From Sciurus carolinensis (lineage: Eukaryota > Chordata > Mammalia > Rodentia > Sciuridae), in contig NC_062220.1 in NCBI RefSeq assembly GCF_902686445.1, forward strand, positions 92,876,143 to 92,940,142: a stretch of 64,000 bases of DNA, written 5' to 3'. Both the position numbers and the translations under genes were made by a program. The notes beneath the pieces are model-generated. The model was not told where the DNA came from and searched no databases. It saw only the letters and a program-made list of their open reading frames with translations. Below are positions 60,750 through 64,000 of this stretch, one piece after another (the stretch's first letter is position 1; every line of letters begins with the position of its first letter).

Positions 60750-60920
60750 CCTTTTACTCATTAAGCATTTCCTGAGTGCTAATGTGCCAGGCAAAGTTCA
60801 AGGCATGAGGGGTGAATAGGTGAATCAGATAAAGTTCCTGCTCTCTCTGAGTGCACATTCTGATGGAGGAGAAAGATACAAGAATAATTAAGCAAGAACA
60901 GGGAGAGTGACTGGTGGCTG
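60750..60920 (+). mobile_element. L2-like LINE fragment
   Basis: taagcatttcctgagtgcta then atgtgccaggcaaagttcaa, aaagttcctgctctctctga and gtgcacattctgatggagga follow the L2 3' region order. Confidence 0.65.
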
Positions 60921-61387
60921 CTTTAGATTATATGGCAGGCAAATTGCCCTCCACCCTCCAGAGCAGACTAGCAATGTGGTTTCCGGAGCACACTGTTGCA
61001 GAGGATGAACTTGTGGGTGAGAGGAGCAAACAGTAGGCTGGTGGCTATGAAATGCTAGAAGTGATAGGTAACAGACAGTGAGTGGTGGGAATGTAAGACT
61101 AAGGTGCGAATTCTATAAACTGGGTCACTGTGCTGACTCCCACTTCGTTTTAAAAGGTTTTTTACCTGCTGCTTACCTTGCTTAAGTCAATAGGATATGG
61201 TATAATCCTCAGTAAACCACCTGTTATCTGCTGGAGAAATGGAGGCCTCAATGCCAATAAGAACACAAGTAACCCTGGGGTTGGCATGGGTGGGGAGAGA
61301 CTTTTGTGATCCTCATACAGATCAGATCCCAGAACTCAGGCAGATAAGGATAATTTTCCCAACTGTGAAATCTGTAAGCACAAGATC
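60921..61387. other. No recognised feature
   Basis: Unassigned. Confidence 0.4.
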
Positions 61388-61498
61388 CACCCCACCTTTC
61401 CTCTCCTTTTTCCTCTCTAGCTTCTACATGTGAGAGAAAACATGTGACCCTGACCTTCTGAATTTGACTTATTTCACTTAACATAATTGTCTAGTTCC
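61388..61498 (-). mobile_element. Older L1 scrap, antisense, target of L1-C
   Basis: ctagcttctacatgtgagag, cttctgaatttgacttattt and aattgtctagttcc are the reverse of the L1 ORF2/3'UTR junction (compare 31745-31830). It is cut off by the L1-C 5' end. Confidence 0.8.
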
Positions 61499-61584
61499 GA
61501 GTCTCTGGGATCAGGGCAGGGCAGCCAGAGACCTCTTCAGGCGGCTCTGCCCACTCCGGCTGCAGGCTCTCTTCACGGGGCGAT

Positions 61585-61598
61585 CCAAGATGGCGGCC
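61585..61598 (+). promoter_or_regulatory. YY1-like site, unit 1
   Basis: CCAAGATGGCGGCC matches the YY1 core (AAGATGGCGGC). Human L1 has a YY1 site at its 5' end that positions transcription initiation. Confidence 0.75.
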
Positions 61599-62181
61599 TA
61601 GAGGGAGACTGCACCCCCAGTCGCTCCAGAACCCAGGAGTTAAGAAAGGGAGGCATTGAGAGACTCGGACTGAAATAGAGCCACTGGTGAGTCTGCCCAC
61701 TGGGTAAAGCTCGGCCTGGGTGGCAGGCCCAGATAGAGGTGGCTTATCGGAGCCGGGCAGGGCAGCTAGAGTCATCCACAGGCAGCCCTGCGCATTCCGG
61801 CGGTGGGCTCCGCCCACACAGCCAGCTTCTCGGAACGGAACTGGCCCGCTAGTGAGAGCCTTTCTGGCCAGAACAAGCTCCGAGTCCCGGAGCCAGTGCA
61901 GTGCAGCGTACTCCGGCACTCAAGCAGCTTCAGGGACCAGGATAGGGCAGCCAGAGACTTCCCCAAGTAGCCTGGACCCCTGCGGTGGGAGGTGCCTTTC
62001 AAGGCTAGCTTCTTGGAGCAGACCACCCAGTGAGAGGCTTTCTACATAGAACCAGCCACAAGCCCCCGAATCAACGGAGAGCTTCGATCCGCAAGCAGCC
62101 TCTGGGATCAGGGCAGGGCAGCCAGAGACCTCTTCAGGCAGCTCTGCCCACTCTGGCTGCAGGCTCTCTTCACGGGGCGAT

Positions 62182-62195
62182 CCAAGATGGCGGCC
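62182..62195 (+). promoter_or_regulatory. YY1-like site, unit 2
   Basis: Identical 14 bases, 597 bases downstream of the first copy. Confidence 0.75.
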
Positions 62196-62652
62196 TAGAG
62201 GGTGACTGCACCCCCAGTCGCTCCAGAACCCAGGAGTTAAGAAGGGGAGGCATTGAGAGACTCAGACTGAAATAGAGTCACAGGTGAGTCTGCCCACTGG
62301 GTAAAGCTCGGCCCGGGTGGCAGGCCCAGATAGAGGTGGCTTATCGGAGCCGGGCAGGGCAGCTAGAGTCTTCCCAAGGTAGCCTTCCACACTCCGGCAG
62401 TGGGCTCCTCCCACACGGCCAGCTGCACGGTGCAGGCCCACAGTGAGAGCCTTTCCGCACAGAGCCAGTTCCAAACCGTGGAACCAGTAGGGGGCTAGGG
62501 GCAGTTTTCTTCGGATGCGCTGCATTATCAGATTCCTCCAAGACATCAGGTTACTGAAGGCTGGGAGGTGATACACTGGAAATCTACCGGGACACTATAA
62601 GCCAATAGCGGAAAACTGCAATATCTCAGGGTCCCACTGACAGCTGACCAAT

Positions 62653-63697
62653 ATGAGAAAACAAGGGAAGAAAATGTCCCAAACAAACCTAGATACTACA
62701 TCAATAAAACCCAATGACAGCACAGCAGAAGAAATGTCAGAAAGGGAGTTCAGAATGTACGTAATTAAAATGATCAGGGAAGCAAATGAGGAGATGAAAG
62801 AGCAAATGCAGGCATTGAAGGAGGAGATGAAAGAGCAAATGCAGGCATTAAATGATTGCACCAATCAACAGTTAAAAGACCAAATACGGGAAGCAAGAGA
62901 TCATTTCAATAAAGAGTTAGAGATACTGGAAAAAAAAAAAACTGAAATACTTGAAATGAAGGAAACAATAAACCAAGTTAAAAACTCCATAGAAAGCATA
63001 ACCAATAGGATAGAACACCTGGAAGACAGAACCTCAGACATTGAAGACAAATTATTTAATCTTGAAAACAAAGTTGGCCAAACAGAAAAGATGGTAAGAA
63101 ATCATGAACAGAATCTACAAGAATTATGGATATCATGAAAAGGCCAAATTTAAGAATTATTGGGATTGAGGAAGGCTTAGAGAAACAAACCAAAGAAATG
63201 AACAATCTATTCAATGAAATAATAACAGAAAATTTCCCAAATCTGAAGAATGAAATGGAAAACCAAGTACAAGAGGCTTATAGAACTCCAAACATACAAA
63301 ATTACAACAGACCCACACCAAGGCACATTATTATGAAAATACCTAACATACAAAATAAAGACAGAATTTTAAAGGCCGCGAGAGAAAAGAATCAAATTAC
63401 ATTCAGAGGGAAACCAATAAGAATATCAGCAGATTTTTCAATCAGACCCTAAAAGCTAGAAGGGCCTGGAACAACATATACCAAGCCCTGAAAGAAAACG
63501 GATGCCAACCAAGAATCTTATACCCAGCAAAACTTACCTTCAAATTTGACGATGAAATAAGATCCTTCCATGATAAACAAAAGCTAAAGGAATTTACAAA
63601 AAGAAAGCCAGCATTACAGAACATTCTCAGCAAAATATTCCATGAGGAAGAGATGAAAAACAACGATGCAAATCAGCAACAGGAGGCGCTAGCCTAA
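62653..63697 (+). pseudogene. L1-C ORF1, frameshifted twice
   Basis: Same protein as in L1-A: N-terminal MRKQGKKMSQTN, coiled coil, RRM, C-terminal domain. The frame 62653-63138 (161 codons) ends after a one-base loss at about 63128 (tatgg where L1-A has tatggg). The next frame resumes at 63126-63452 and ends after a second one-base loss at about 63442 (atcag versus atccag). The C-terminal part then continues to TAA 63695-63697. An in-frame 33-base tandem duplication at 62788-62853 lengthens the coiled coil by 11 residues relative to L1-A. Both lesions are homopolymer contractions, so they could be real decay or assembly error. Confidence 0.93.
62788..62853 (+). repeat. 33-base in-frame duplication in the ORF1 coiled coil
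   Basis: Two copies encode EEMKEQMQALK then EEMKEQMQALN. L1-A has one copy at the same place. Confidence 0.96.
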
Positions 63698-63728
63698 AGG
63701 AATAGCCAAATAAAGGAGAAACCAAATC

Positions 63729-64000
63729 ATGTCAAAAACAAATAAGAGTCAATTGACTGGGAATACAAATCATATCACAATAATAACCCTGAATGTTAAT
63801 GGCCTGAATTCATCAATCAAAAGACACAGACTGCCAGATTGGATTAAAAAGAAAAATCCAACAATATGCTGCCTGCAAGAGACTCATCTCATGGAAAGAG
63901 ACACCCATAGACTAAAGGTGAAAGGATGGGGAAAAACATACCATGCACACGGACACAGCAAAAAAGCTGGAGTATCCATCCTCATTTCAGATAATGTGGA
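63729..64000 (+). CDS. L1-C ORF2 N-terminus, open at the window edge
   Basis: ATG at 63729 opens MSKTNKSQLTGNTNHITI and continues without a stop through the endonuclease start ([23 protein letters not shown] with the catalytic Glu, [10 protein letters not shown]) to the last base, about 90 codons. The internal Met used by L1-A (MTG) is Leu here, so this copy relies on the upstream ATG. It should continue for about 3.6 kb beyond the window if intact. Confidence 0.93.
   Translation, partial: MSKTNKSQLTGNTNHITIITLNVNGLNSSIKRHRLPDWIKKKNPTICCLQETHLMERDTHRLKVKGWGKTYHAHGHSKKAGVSILISDNV

Larger units (their letters stand above)
61504..62480 (+). repeat. 597-base tandem repeat in the L1-C 5'UTR
   Basis: Unit 1 starts tctgggatcagggcagggca at 61504 and unit 2 starts with the same 20 bases at 62101. 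The first 300 bases differ by only a few substitutions (for example gaggga versus gagggt after the YY1-like site). The second unit is incomplete. Confidence 0.95.
61499..62652 (+). promoter_or_regulatory. L1-C 5'UTR: tandem-unit internal promoter
   Basis: The region is GC-rich against an AT-rich background. The block from 61504 repeats at 62101, a period of 597 bases. Within each block there are related sub-units: A (61510 and 62107), B (about 61752 and 62349, gccgggcagggcagctagag) and C (about 61934, accaggatagggcagccaga), so the order is A-B-C-A-B followed by a unique tail to ORF1. Monomeric L1 promoters are known in mouse. By analogy this is the Pol II internal promoter, but the activity is inferred. 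Confidence 0.85.
61499..64000 (+). mobile_element. Young LINE-1 element L1-C with 5'UTR (3' part outside the window)
   Basis: It is complete at the 5' side: GC-rich 5'UTR (61499-62652), ORF1 (62653-63697), spacer, and ORF2 start at 63729. It has the same family sequence as L1-A. The 3' end and TSD are off the window. Confidence 0.96.

Noticed and set aside
61239..62275. Sense frames in the L1-C 5'UTR (for example 61487-61678 and 62030-62275)
   Set aside because: Both end in the same residues only because the DNA is tandemly repeated, and they lie in an untranslated promoter region.
1..64000. CRISPR arrays, operons or bacterial genes
   Set aside because: No regularly spaced repeats, no dense ORFs and clear mammalian retrotransposons throughout.

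Overview
This is mammalian nuclear DNA. The repeats point to a rodent of the squirrel family (ground squirrel or marmot type). The evidence is dimeric B1-dID SINEs, monomeric ID (tRNA-like) SINEs, ERVL-MaLR LTRs of rodent style, and a young LINE-1 family with a G-rich, telomere-like 3'UTR. The species is an inference. I find no host protein-coding exon, no functional RNA gene, and nothing prokaryotic. The window is an AT-rich intergenic or intronic stretch built by about a dozen generations of transposon insertion.

Three young LINE-1 copies lie on the + strand. L1-A (1-5160) has a broken ORF1 but an uninterrupted ORF2 whose endonuclease, reverse transcriptase and Cys-rich residues fall at the same codon numbers as human ORF2p when counted from the ATG at 1077. 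L1-B (20886-22573) is 5'-truncated, has stop codons, and carries an apparent 3' transduction flanked by a 14-bp target-site duplication. L1-C (61499 to the window end) has a GC-rich 5'UTR built of tandem promoter units with YY1-like sites, a frameshifted ORF1, and an ORF2 that is open to the edge.

Region by region: 1-5.2 kb is L1-A. 5.2-9.4 kb is an ID SINE, three old antisense LTRs and old L1 ends. 9.4-16 kb is MIR/L2 relics and two old L1 3' ends in opposite orientation. 15.8-17 kb has two B1-dID SINEs, one inside a MaLR LTR. 19.5-22.6 kb is an inverted (twin-primed) old L1 next to L1-B. 24.8-27.6 kb is ancient antisense L1. 28-34 kb has an inverted SINE pair and a three-level nest (ERV1-like LTR in MaLR LTR in L1). 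34-44 kb has an LTR abutting an L1 RT fragment and a diverged inverted repeat. 46-56 kb is a string of LTR, MIR and SINE relics. 56.2-57.05 kb is an RPS6 processed pseudogene with a 13-bp TSD. 57-59.7 kb is an ancient sense L1 broken by a SINE and an ERV LTR. 61.4-64 kb is L1-C inserted in an older antisense L1 scrap.

The genes do not form a pathway. What links the features is LINE-1 machinery: L1 accounts for its own copies, the SINEs, the RPS6 retrocopy and the transduced flank. I did not find an undescribed system. The best leads are the L1-C promoter repeat, the telomere-like hexamers in the L1 3'UTR, the traceable 3' transduction, and the inverted repeat pair near 34.4 and 43.7 kb. Family names were assigned by eye from remembered consensus patterns, so old-repeat boundaries are approximate.
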